64,000 bases of DNA, from the NCBI RefSeq assembly GCF_000798815.1, contig NZ_JTLD01000042.1, positions 1-64,000 of the forward strand, read 5' to 3'. The DNA is from Alistipes sp. ZOR0009 (GTDB taxonomy: Bacteria; Bacteroidota; Bacteroidia; Bacteroidales; ZOR0009). A program made the position numbers and the translations under genes. The notes under the pieces were generated by a model. It did not search any database, was not told the origin of the DNA, and saw only the letters and a list, made by a program, of their open reading frames with translations. Shown here one piece after another: positions 15,187 through 23,486 of this stretch (position 1 is its first letter; each line of letters begins with the position of its first letter).

Positions 15187-16611
15187 ATGAAATTTAATCC
15201 TGAACGTTATAGAATTAGCGATGAAAAATCGGTTCCCTTTATAGATGCCGATGAAATTTGGACTTACCTGAATAATGCATCTTCAACTGCAGAGCAGGTT
15301 AGGGCAATTATTCAAAGGTCGTTAAGTAAGAATAGACTTTCGTTAGAGGAAGTTGCCGTTTTGGTGAATACGACCGATCCGTTGCTAATTGAGGAGATAA
15401 AAGAAGGGGCGCGTGAGCTTAAAAGAAAGGTTTACGGCAACAGAATGGTGCTTTTTGCTCCTCTTTACCTTGGAAATCTTTGCCAAAATAACTGTTTATA
15501 TTGTGGTTTTAGGTCTACCAATAAGGATCAGCATCGCGTAACGCTTACTAAAGAGCAAATTATTCGTGAGGTTGAAGCCTTAGAAAGTGTAGGACAAAAA
15601 CGCTTGGTGCTATCGTTAGGTGAGCATAAAAATTACGATGCGGCGTTTATAGCAGATTGTGTTCGTACTGTTTACTCTGTAAAGAAGGGGAATGGAGAAA
15701 TTCGGCGTGTAAATGTAAATGCAGCGCCAATGGATCATGAAGGATTTGAAACTGTTCGTCAGGCTGGAATTGGAACTTATCAGATTTTTCAAGAAACCTA
15801 CCATCCCGAAACTTATGCCAAATACCATAAATCTGGGCCAAAGAGCGATTTTAATTGGCGTCTAACTGCATTTGATCGTGCTCAAGACGTAGGTTTGGAT
15901 GATAATGGGTTCGGGGTTTTGTTCGGTCTGTATGATTGGAGGTATGAGGTATTGGCTCTGGTTCGTCATACCAATCACTTGGAAGCTTGCTATAACGTTG
16001 GTCCGCATACCATATCTTTCCCTCGAATTAAGGATGCGTCTTCGATGAATGTTGATGATCGCTATTTGGTCTCGGATGAAGATTTTGTGAAGTTGATAGC
16101 AATTTTGCGATTAGCAGTTCCGTATACAGGACTTATATTGACCGCTCGCGAGCCTTCCTTAGTCAGAAAAGAGGCTTTAGATTTCGGTGTTTCACAGCTT
16201 GATGGCGGGACTAAGCTTGAGATTGGAAGCTATTCCGAAACGGAGCATCAGCAGGATTTAAAGCGCGAGCAGTTTAAGATTAATGATGATAGAAGCCTTG
16301 CTGAGGTGATTGACGACTTACTTGATAACAAGTATATTCCCTCTTTTTGTACAGCTTGTTATAGGAGAGGTAGAACTGGAGAGCACTTTATGGAGTTTTC
16401 AGTTCCTGGTTTCATTAAAAGATTTTGCACCCCAAATGCTCTTTTAACTCTTGTTGAATATATTCAAGATTATGCGAGTCCTAGTGTTGCAGAGAAAGGA
16501 TGGAGGTTGATTAATGAGACAGTTGAGGAACTTGAGGACGATAAGTTTAAAATAGAGCTGATTAAAAGAATTGAGAAAATAAAGCAGGGAGAAAGAGACT
16601 TGTATTTTTAG
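15187..16611 (+). CDS. hydG: [FeFe]-hydrogenase maturase HydG (radical SAM tyrosine lyase)
   Basis: At 474 residues this is full length for HydG. It splits tyrosine to make the CO and CN ligands, delivered as an Fe(CO)2(CN) synthon, for the H-cluster. The radical SAM motif is CQNNCLYC at residues 99-106 (C-x3-C-x2-C). The HydG-specific C-terminal cluster motif is present as CTAC...C (C-x2-C-x22-C, about 387-413). The ThiH-like BATS region lies between. Its presence implies that an active [FeFe]-hydrogenase is made somewhere in the genome. It is convergent with hydE and separated from it by a shared terminator. Confidence 0.97.
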   Translation: MKFNPERYRISDEKSVPFIDADEIWTYLNNASSTAEQVRAIIQRSLSKNRLSLEEVAVLVNTTDPLLIEEIKEGARELKRKVYGNRMVLFAPLYLGNLCQNNCLYCGFRSTNKDQHRVTLTKEQIIREVEALESVGQKRLVLSLGEHKNYDAAFIADCVRTVYSVKKGNGEIRRVNVNAAPMDHEGFETVRQAGIGTYQIFQETYHPETYAKYHKSGPKSDFNWRLTAFDRAQDVGLDDNGFGVLFGLYDWRYEVLALVRHTNHLEACYNVGPHTISFPRIKDASSMNVDDRYLVSDEDFVKLIAILRLAVPYTGLILTAREPSLVRKEALDFGVSQLDGGTKLEIGSYSETEHQQDLKREQFKINDDRSLAEVIDDLLDNKYIPSFCTACYRRGRTGEHFMEFSVPGFIKRFCTPNALLTLVEYIQDYASPSVAEKGWRLINETVEELEDDKFKIELIKRIEKIKQGERDLYF

Positions 16612-16613
16612 TG

Positions 16614-16640
16614 TAAAAGCGTGATTAACTCACGCTTTTA
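16614..16640. terminator. Bidirectional terminator between hydG and hydE
   Basis: TAAAAGCGTGA pairs perfectly with TCACGCTTTTA around a five-base loop. A-rich and T-rich flanks make it usable in both directions. It overlaps the hydE stop codon. Confidence 0.88.
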
Positions 16641-17714
16641 TTTTTTGAAATGTTTTGAGTCTCCCCATTTTTCGTAGCCTATTTCGTTTCCTGTAAGGCC
16701 AATTCGGGCATCCAAGCATCCTGTGCATTCTTCGGCAGATTCGTCAGTACATGGCTTATTTTCATAAAGCTTGTAGTTGTCCCTGTAAGCACCAGGTGTG
16801 ATATTCGGCATTACAATATTAGCACCTACTTTTATAGCCTTTTCTCTGCCTACTTTATCGATTGCTTGTAGTGCAGTTGCGGCTGCAATATTAATATCCT
16901 TCATGTAGATTCTTAACGTTGCAATCATTTTAAGGCTAAGCTCGAACCGATCTTTCAATGGCATGAGGCTGTTTTTATACTTATAAAGAGGTGTGTCGCG
17001 ATGCTCTATGTATGGTCCCATGCCGCACATGTCTATGTCCATTTCTTTAAAAAAGATCAAATCTCGCGCTAAATCTTCAATAGATTGGAAAGGTAGTCCA
17101 ATCATAACGCCAGTTCCTACTTGGTAGCCAACCGATTTTAAATTGCGAAGTGATTTAATTCGTGTCTCAAAACTATGAATGTCGTTTTCTGGATGTATTT
17201 TATTGTACAGCTCTTTTGTTGATGATTCTATTCTTAAGAGATATCTGTGTGCGCCAGCATCGAACCATTTTTGGTAGGTTTCTTTGCTTTGTTCTCCTAA
17301 TGATAATGTAACACCAAGTTCATGGCCTGCTGAAATTTTTTTTATCTCTTTTAGGAGATTTTCAATCCTACTAGTAAATGCGGAGGAGGTTATTTCTCCA
17401 CCTTGAATTACAATGGAGCCATATTTATTATCGTGCGCAAATTTTGCGGCACTAAGGATCTGCTCGTCAGATAGGGTGTAGCGTTCAACGGTGGTATTAT
17501 CAATCCGAATGCCGCAGTAGAGGCAGTTTTTGCGGCATATGTTAGAAAACTCAATTAGGCCTCGTAGGTATACAATATTTCCGACAAATTCCTCTTTTAC
17601 TTTTGCCGCTTCTGCAAAGAGTTGCTTGCGGTCATCTCCTTCAGCCTTTAGTAGTAAGACTAAATCATCGAAAGTGAGCTCCGCTTTTTTTAGTATGGTG
17701 TTAATGCTTGCCAT
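16638..17714 (-). CDS. hydE: [FeFe]-hydrogenase maturase HydE (radical SAM)
   Basis: This 358-residue radical SAM enzyme works after HydG in building the azadithiolate-bridged [2Fe] subcluster. The SAM cluster motif CRKNCLYC is at residues 60-67. The optional second-cluster motif of many HydE proteins is kept at the C-terminus (C-x7-C-x2-C, in CTDESAEECTGC). The ATG at 17714 is preferred over a longer frame to 17762, because a good promoter (TTG, 18 bases, TATCTTTA) lies within the longer frame. HydF is not found in the window. Confidence 0.96.
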   Translation of the reverse strand: MASINTILKKAELTFDDLVLLLKAEGDDRKQLFAEAAKVKEEFVGNIVYLRGLIEFSNICRKNCLYCGIRIDNTTVERYTLSDEQILSAAKFAHDNKYGSIVIQGGEITSSAFTSRIENLLKEIKKISAGHELGVTLSLGEQSKETYQKWFDAGAHRYLLRIESSTKELYNKIHPENDIHSFETRIKSLRNLKSVGYQVGTGVMIGLPFQSIEDLARDLIFFKEMDIDMCGMGPYIEHRDTPLYKYKNSLMPLKDRFELSLKMIATLRIYMKDINIAAATALQAIDKVGREKAIKVGANIVMPNITPGAYRDNYKLYENKPCTDESAEECTGCLDARIGLTGNEIGYEKWGDSKHFKK

Positions 17715-17733
17715 GCTATGAAATTTGAAGCCA

Positions 17734-17762
17734 TAAAGATAGTTGAATATTCTAACTGGCAA
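17734..17762 (-). promoter_or_regulatory. Promoter of hydE
   Basis: Read leftward: TTG at 17762-17760, 18 bases, then TATCTTTA at 17741-17734. This matches the TTTG/TAnnTTTG promoter form of Bacteroidota with one change. The leader to the ATG at 17714 is about 13 bases. The -33 end overlaps the ridA terminator. Confidence 0.55.
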
Positions 17763-17804
17763 CCCATAAAAAAGCCCCGCTAATGCGAGGCTTTCTTATG
17801 GGTT
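17761..17804 (-). terminator. Terminator after ridA
   Basis: The core stem AAGCC(T/C)CGC with its mirrored arm, followed leftward by a run of T, sits in a longer outer pairing of AACCCATA with TATGGGTT. It lies directly downstream of the ridA stop codon. Confidence 0.85.
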
Positions 17805-17811
17805 GGTCTGC

Positions 17812-18189
17812 TTATTTTACAGCAATAGTTTCAATTTCTACGAGTGCAGCCATTGGCAGTTTTGCAACTTGGTAAGCTGCTCGTGCTGGCATATCTTGGG
17901 TATAGATGGTTGCGTATACCTCATTCATTGCAGCAAAGTCAGCAATGTCATTTAGTAGGACTGTTGACTTAACAACGTCATTGAAAGAGTATCCCGCAGC
18001 ATCAAGAATAGCTTCAATATTTTTGAAAACTTGTTCTGTTTGTTCTTTTACGCCTCCTTCTACAAATTTTCCCGTAGCTGGGTCAATAGGTAGTTGTCCT
18101 GAAATGTAGAGTGTTCCATTGGCTTCAACAGCTTGGCTGTATGGTCCTACTGCTTTTGGCGCTTTTTCTGTGTTGATGATTCTTTTCAT
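17812..18189 (-). CDS. ridA: RidA family reactive enamine/imine deaminase
   Basis: At 125 residues this is the normal length for RidA. It hydrolyses 2-aminoacrylate and related imines released by PLP enzymes, protecting those enzymes from damage. Family blocks seen are APKAVGPYSQAVEANGTLYISGQ at the N-terminus, the KSTVLLNDI region, and the C-terminal PARAAYQVAKLPMAALVEIE, whose first arginine binds the substrate carboxylate. It lies 23 bases after lptD on the same strand and ahead of a strong terminator. Confidence 0.95.
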   Translation of the reverse strand: MKRIINTEKAPKAVGPYSQAVEANGTLYISGQLPIDPATGKFVEGGVKEQTEQVFKNIEAILDAAGYSFNDVVKSTVLLNDIADFAAMNEVYATIYTQDMPARAAYQVAKLPMAALVEIETIAVK

Positions 18190-18212
18190 GGTAATTAAGG
18201 CTACTTTATTAG

Positions 18213-20789
18213 TTAATATCCATATTGTCTGTCGATGTAGCTTTCATTTTTCTTGTACTTAAGGGCATCACCTAGCATGCTCGATGTAACTCTAATCGAG
18301 AAATTCCAACTTTGGAATTGACCAATTGGAATCCAGCTAAAGTTCATGTTCCAACAATGTAAATCTCGTGTGATTCCAATCTGGGTGAATGAGAGTTTAT
18401 TCATGCTAAAGTCGTAGCCTGAAGTTGCGTTGACAGCCCATTTTTTTGTAAGTTTTACATTTCCTGATACATTGAATATCTGGCTTGTTGTCGAGTTTAA
18501 TCCTGGTTTTGAATAGTTAAAGGAGTAGCTGAAGCGAAGATCCCAGGGGACGTCAAAGTTTGCATACGGAATATATGCTGGCATTCCCGACTCCATGCTA
18601 TGCTGGCTAATTATGGGATTGGTGCTGGCATTTGCCGTATTCATGTTGTTCGGTTTTGCTCCAGCAAGCGACCAATCTAGCGAAAGAGTAAAGTTGGTAA
18701 GCCTAGCGAGCTTCTTTTCCTTATCAAAAAGATACTCTTTGGTTAGTTGGCCATTTTTTGTTAGCGCATAGGGCGAAAGAGAACCGCCGAATGATACTGA
18801 TAGTTTTTCAAAAAGGTTGGTATTACCGTTAAAACTGATATTTGAAAGTTTCATGGAGTCCGCGATAAAGTTATACGAGCTGGATAAAGAGAAACTCTCA
18901 AGTATTTTTATTTTTTTATATCCTGTTACTGTGTCTTTTTTGGAGCGTACCTTCATCTCTAAATTGTTGCCTAGAGAAAAACTTAAGGCGCTGGAATTGC
19001 CAGATGTAGGTCCACCATAGATGCCCTGCTCGAATATCGAATATTTTTGAATCCGACCTAAAGTATCTGTCTGTACTGTTTTAAAGTAGCCATACTTTGG
19101 ATTCGAAAAATCGGGAGTGTAGGAGTAGCTTATTGATGGTGTCATTTTGTGGCGGATGGCCTGAATTGCAGATCCCTTTTTAAATATAAACATACCATAA
19201 AGGGTCGTTGAAGTTCCGACTCCGAAATTGTAGTCGTATGCTCGCTTAAATCCTTTAATGGTGTCAACTTCAAGTCTTTTTGCAGAGTTATTCCACTTTT
19301 TACTGATGGTGCTTAAATACCATCTTTCGTTATAAGTTGCGTTGGGCGAAAAATTCAAATAGTTGAATAGGTTGAAGTTGTATGAAAATGGGATGGTATG
19401 TCTGATGCCATTCTTAAATTTATTGTTGAAATTTCCATTAAAAAGATCTTTTTCCTTGATAGTAAGCTGATTGTTCAGTTCTCCAGAATAAGAAAAAGCA
19501 AACCGTTCATACCATCTAACCTTACCATCGGTATTGTTTTTTCTTTGAAAAGGTTGGATTCTATTGACATTAAAAGATAGCGATGGAAGTCCAAATGTGT
19601 AGACGCTATCGGTGTTATTTTGAGAGTGAGTTAAACCGATTGAAAGGTTATATGGCTTATCCTTCCACGATTTTGCGTAGGAAATACTAGAACTCGCCGA
19701 TGTCGCTAAGTTTTGTTGTGGATTTTGATAGCCAAAATATCTCGATCCTGATGTGCTAAAATTTACAGAAGCAGAAAGGGTTGTCCCTGGGTGCGCTTTG
19801 GGGTCTTGCGAGTGCGACCAGTTAATAGAAAAGTCGTTACTTTTATAGTAATCGGTCGAACCTTTATCTCCAATTACATTGTGCATGACTCTAAAATTAA
19901 AGCTACCGTTATATCTGTATTTTTTAGTATAACGAGTATTTGCCTTTGCTTCCCAAGATCCTAAGGTATAAATAGATCCTCGTAACTCTAAATCCCAGTA
20001 GTCATTTAGCCCAATATAGTATCCCGCATCTCCAATATAAAAACCACGAGTTTTTTCTTCTCCAAAAGTGGGAAGTAGAAAACCTGATGCCCTTCCACTA
20101 TTAATAGGAAAAAATCCAAAAGGAATGAACAAAGGTAATGGAACATCTTCAATCACAAGATTTGAAGGTCCTACTATTATTTTTTTACCTGGAATTACCC
20201 GAGCCTTTGATACATTTATATAGAAGTGAGGATGTTCGTGGTCGCAGGTGGTGTACTTGCCGTTGGCAATATTGAAGCTGTTATCTGGAAGTTTTTTGCT
20301 AACCGTACTATGTAGATAGCCGTCTTCCTGCTTCGTTACAATATTGGTGATTTTGGCTTTTTTTGTATCAAAGTTGTAGTAAATGGTCTCCATTTTAAAA
20401 GATTCACTTCCGTCTTTGAACTCTGGTTTCCCTGCAAGCCGTCCAGTACTATCTGGTGTTCCTTTTGCAAAGACAACCTTATTTGTTGTATTTAATTCTA
20501 TAAAGTTGGCTTTTAATTCAGACGTTTGGTATTTGATGTTGCCTTTTCCGTATAAGCTTACCTTTTTATCTTTAATATTATAGGTGATAGAGTCTTCGCT
20601 TGTGGCGAAAACCGGATCGTCAATTTTAGGCTTTTTGTTGGTGCTATCGGCCGAAGTAGTATCTACAGCAGATTTTGAGGTATTGCGTATGCCTCTGTTA
20701 GCCGATATGCCACTACTTATACAAATAGCAGATAGAAGTACTAGCGCAAATGCTAATTTTCTAGCAGAGATAAAGGTTGTCCTACTCAA
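18213..20789 (-). CDS. lptD: LPS-assembly outer-membrane protein LptD
   Basis: This 858-residue protein has a signal peptide (residues about 1-30). The periplasmic beta-jellyroll OstA/LptA-like part (about 60-200) contains YNIKDKKVSLYGKGNIKY and VVFAKGTPDSTG. A large barrel follows. The TTCDHEHPHFYI and PFGFFPINSGRASGFLLP segments are typical of Bacteroidota LptD. It inserts lipopolysaccharide into the outer leaflet. The start is a TTG at 20789: an in-frame stop lies just upstream, and no ATG is available before the signal peptide. Only 36 bases separate it from the divergent amidase gene. Confidence 0.9.
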   Translation of the reverse strand: MSRTTFISARKLAFALVLLSAICISSGISANRGIRNTSKSAVDTTSADSTNKKPKIDDPVFATSEDSITYNIKDKKVSLYGKGNIKYQTSELKANFIELNTTNKVVFAKGTPDSTGRLAGKPEFKDGSESFKMETIYYNFDTKKAKITNIVTKQEDGYLHSTVSKKLPDNSFNIANGKYTTCDHEHPHFYINVSKARVIPGKKIIVGPSNLVIEDVPLPLFIPFGFFPINSGRASGFLLPTFGEEKTRGFYIGDAGYYIGLNDYWDLELRGSIYTLGSWEAKANTRYTKKYRYNGSFNFRVMHNVIGDKGSTDYYKSNDFSINWSHSQDPKAHPGTTLSASVNFSTSGSRYFGYQNPQQNLATSASSSISYAKSWKDKPYNLSIGLTHSQNNTDSVYTFGLPSLSFNVNRIQPFQRKNNTDGKVRWYERFAFSYSGELNNQLTIKEKDLFNGNFNNKFKNGIRHTIPFSYNFNLFNYLNFSPNATYNERWYLSTISKKWNNSAKRLEVDTIKGFKRAYDYNFGVGTSTTLYGMFIFKKGSAIQAIRHKMTPSISYSYTPDFSNPKYGYFKTVQTDTLGRIQKYSIFEQGIYGGPTSGNSSALSFSLGNNLEMKVRSKKDTVTGYKKIKILESFSLSSSYNFIADSMKLSNISFNGNTNLFEKLSVSFGGSLSPYALTKNGQLTKEYLFDKEKKLARLTNFTLSLDWSLAGAKPNNMNTANASTNPIISQHSMESGMPAYIPYANFDVPWDLRFSYSFNYSKPGLNSTTSQIFNVSGNVKLTKKWAVNATSGYDFSMNKLSFTQIGITRDLHCWNMNFSWIPIGQFQSWNFSIRVTSSMLGDALKYKKNESYIDRQYGY

Positions 20790-20805
20790 CTTTATAAATA
20801 TTGAT

Positions 20806-20813
20806 TAAATTTG
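20806..20813 (+). promoter_or_regulatory. -7 promoter element of the amidase gene
   Basis: TAAATTTG fully matches TAnnTTTG. A start near 20820 gives a leader of only a few bases, which favours the ATG at 20826 over the TTG at 20811. Confidence 0.45.
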
Positions 20814-20825
20814 CTCTATGCCATT

Positions 20826-22055
20826 ATGGAAACGACCCTCAAAACTAAACAAAAAACAAATATTACTCTAATGCTTTACCCAAAGAATGGAGCATTTTTT
20901 CTAAGCTGCTTAGCCTATCTCCTTATTTTGATAGAATTTTTAGCACCCAAAAATGCTTACTGTCAAAATACTAGCAGGGCAAAATTGACAAAAGTTGTAA
21001 TAGATGCTGGGCATGGGGGGAAAGATCCTGGTGCTAGAGGAAAACATGCTCAGGAGAAGGATATTGTACTTTCTGTAGCTTTAAAGGTGGGAAAATTGAT
21101 TTCAGAAAATTGTAAGGATGTGCAGGTCGTTTATACGCGAGAGACTGATGTCTTTATTCCACTCGATGTACGTAGCCAAATTGCCAATAAGAGTAATGCG
21201 AACTTGTTTATTTCGATTCACGCTAACTCTAATAAGAGTTCATCTCCTTATGGTGCCGAAACTTATGTAATGGGGTTGCATAAAAGCGCAGATAACTTTG
21301 AGGTTGCGGCAACCGAGAACTCTGCAATTATACTAGAAGATAATTATAACTCTAAATATGAAGGATTTAATCCTAAATCTGTAGAGTCTTACATAATCTT
21401 TTCGATGATGCAGAGTAAATTCTTAGATCAAAGCCTTTTCTTTGCGCAAAGTATTCAAAATCAGATGGGGAGTTATGCGGATAGAACCAATAGAGGCGTG
21501 AAACAGGCTGGTTTTCTTGTTCTATGGCGTACCGCTATGCCTAGCGTTTTGGTGGAGTTAGGTTTTATTTCAAATGCTCAGGATGAGCAGTACATGATGA
21601 CCGATAAAGGGCAGAATGAAATGGCTGAAGCAATTTATAGATCATTTAAAGCGTATAAATCGAACTATGAAATGACCAATTATGTAGAGTTGGCATCATC
21701 CGAAATTTCTGTTGTAAAGGATACGGTCAAAGTTGAAAGGGGTGATAACCGAGATATTAATGGTGAAAATTCCTCAATGGAAGATAAAGGTGCTGCTGTT
21801 GTATTTAGAATTCAGGTTGCAGCATCTGTAGGTAAGCCTCTAACTAAAATTCAGAAGAAAAATTTAGGCGGAGAGATAGATGTTCTGCAAGTTGGGAAAA
21901 TCTATAAGTATACAAAAGGAAATTTCAGTAATTTTGAAGAAGCAAACGAATCTTTGAAGACTATAAAAAAGGATTTTAAAGATGCTTTTGTTATTGCGAT
22001 CGAGAATGGATCGTTGATATCCGTTAGTGATGCCCAACAGAAACTGCGTAAATAG
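20826..22055 (+). CDS. N-acetylmuramoyl-L-alanine amidase (AmiC type)
   Basis: This 409-residue protein cuts the amide bond between MurNAc and the peptide stem during daughter-cell separation. It has an N-terminal signal/anchor segment (about 20-48). An Amidase_3 domain (about 60-280) carries the zinc ligands in VVIDAGHGGKDPGARG, the ETDVFIPL glutamate region, FISIHANS, and the catalytic glutamate in VLVELGFISN. The C-terminal 90 residues resemble a SPOR-like domain (FRIQVAASVGK...FSNFEEANESLKTIKKDF), which binds denuded glycan at the septum. The MCE gene follows 37 bases downstream. Confidence 0.9.
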   Translation: METTLKTKQKTNITLMLYPKNGAFFLSCLAYLLILIEFLAPKNAYCQNTSRAKLTKVVIDAGHGGKDPGARGKHAQEKDIVLSVALKVGKLISENCKDVQVVYTRETDVFIPLDVRSQIANKSNANLFISIHANSNKSSSPYGAETYVMGLHKSADNFEVAATENSAIILEDNYNSKYEGFNPKSVESYIIFSMMQSKFLDQSLFFAQSIQNQMGSYADRTNRGVKQAGFLVLWRTAMPSVLVELGFISNAQDEQYMMTDKGQNEMAEAIYRSFKAYKSNYEMTNYVELASSEISVVKDTVKVERGDNRDINGENSSMEDKGAAVVFRIQVAASVGKPLTKIQKKNLGGEIDVLQVGKIYKYTKGNFSNFEEANESLKTIKKDFKDAFVIAIENGSLISVSDAQQKLRK

Positions 22056-22092
22056 AATGGGGTTTAGGGTTTATTATTTAAAAAACAAATCA

Positions 22093-23007
22093 ATGCGAAT
22101 TTCAAGAGAAGTAAAAATAGGGACGTTAGTTATTTTGAGTACAGTAGCATTATACTGGGGGGTTAACTTTCTTAAAGGTAAAAATATAATAGGGTCTACA
22201 AATTCATACTATGTAGTTTACCAGCAAGTAGAGGATTTGCAAAATTCGGCTCCAGTTTATGTAAGAGGTTATAAAGTTGGAGTTGTAGACAGAATTACGT
22301 TAGACAATAATGATCCTAGTCGAATTTTGGTAGAGTTGGCAATTGATAAAAATGTGAGAATACCTAAAACAACTGTGGCTGAAATATACAATGCCGATTT
22401 TATGGGATCTAAGGCTGTAAGGTTGTTGTTTGAAGGTTCTAATGTATCTGCTTCAAGAGGAGATACTCTGATGGCCTCTATGGCTCCATCTATGCTTGAT
22501 AATATTTCACCTGTAACAAAGAAGGTTGATGTTGCACTTCAAGAGTTGACGCAGACCTTGGTTAACATAAATACCGTATTAGACGCTCAAACCATTAACG
22601 ATTTGAAGTCGACTATGGCAAATTTAAATGCATCAACGCATACTGCTAGCTATATTTTAGATCAAAACAAGGATAGGGTTTCGCTCGTATTGGATCAGGC
22701 TAATTTATTGGTCACAAGCTTAAACTCAGCCGCCTCTGATTTGAAGGTAATGGCAAAGAATGTTCGTACCATTTCGGACTCCCTTTCGGTAAAACAAATA
22801 AACACTTTACTTGCAAACCTCGAATCTTCGTCAAAGGATTTAAAGCAGGTTATGAAGCAGGTGAATAGTAGAGAAGGCTCTTTAGGAAAACTTATAAGCG
22901 ATCCCAGCTTACATAATCAGCTGCTCCATCTTTCAGGATCTTTAGATTCCTTGGCAATCGATTTAAAGAAAAATCCTAAACGATATGTAAAGTTGTCTTT
23001 GTTTTAG
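22093..23007 (+). CDS. MCE (MlaD-like) family lipid-transport protein
   Basis: This 304-residue protein runs from the ATG at 22093; longer frames overlap the amidase gene. It has one N-terminal transmembrane anchor (VKIGTLVILSTVALYWGVNF) and an MCE domain at about 38-115 (YYVVYQQVEDLQNSAPVYVRG, SRILVELAIDKNVRIPK). A long helical tail (about 135-290) lies in the periplasm. MCE proteins form hexameric rings or tubes that pass lipids between membranes, usually with an MlaE permease and MlaF ATPase, neither of which is adjacent here. Its position beside lptD and the amidase gives an envelope theme. Confidence 0.88.
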   Translation: MRISREVKIGTLVILSTVALYWGVNFLKGKNIIGSTNSYYVVYQQVEDLQNSAPVYVRGYKVGVVDRITLDNNDPSRILVELAIDKNVRIPKTTVAEIYNADFMGSKAVRLLFEGSNVSASRGDTLMASMAPSMLDNISPVTKKVDVALQELTQTLVNINTVLDAQTINDLKSTMANLNASTHTASYILDQNKDRVSLVLDQANLLVTSLNSAASDLKVMAKNVRTISDSLSVKQINTLLANLESSSKDLKQVMKQVNSREGSLGKLISDPSLHNQLLHLSGSLDSLAIDLKKNPKRYVKLSLF

Positions 23008-23486
23008 GTGCTCGTTATTTTGGGTTTTTAGGATTTGGTGTTAATATGCACTTGCAGAGTTTGTTATGCGTATTTTGGGCTAACTTGTTGAGATGGAGTT
23101 ATTAACGTTGTTTTTTTAACGTTGTAGTTTTAAAAAGAGTTGCGAAATGTTTTTTTAGACCCTATTTTTTATTTTTTAATTCTTTTATAAACAAATACAT
23201 ACGTGTTTTTGAAAAAAAAAACAACCCTAAGTTTCAAAAAAGGTATGAATGTTAGTTTACTTTCTTTAACTTAAAAATCCGTTTAGACCGAAATTTACTT
23301 TTTAAGACTAAGCGGCAACAGCCATTTTATCATTGGGTTAAGGGCAAAGATGTAGGATTATCGAAAAAATCAAGATTGACCACCTTTTTTTTTCGACTTT
23401 TTTTTCTGCAATTTTGTCTTGAGTTTGTAGTACCCAACATAGTTTTAGGCATACAAATATAATCTTGAAAAAATTTAGGGATTGCT
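23008..23486. other. AT-rich 479-base intergenic region upstream of dnaA
   Basis: I see no gene here. It holds long A and T runs, a direct repeat TTAACGTTGT (23102-23111 and 23116-23125, 14-base offset) and two copies of TTTAGACC about 130 bases apart. No DnaA box (TTATCCACA or one-mismatch form) is evident, so it is not a convincing replication origin. A likely dnaA promoter is at its right end. Confidence 0.5.
23419..23447 (+). promoter_or_regulatory. Candidate dnaA promoter
   Basis: TTG at 23419-23421, 18 bases, then TAGTTTTA at 23440-23447. The spacing equals that of the clearer promoters in this window, and the -7 box has one change. The leader would be about 33 bases. Confidence 0.35.

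Noticed and set aside
23008-23486. Replication origin next to dnaA
   Set aside because: The region is AT-rich but I find no DnaA boxes even allowing a mismatch. In many Bacteroidota oriC is not beside dnaA.
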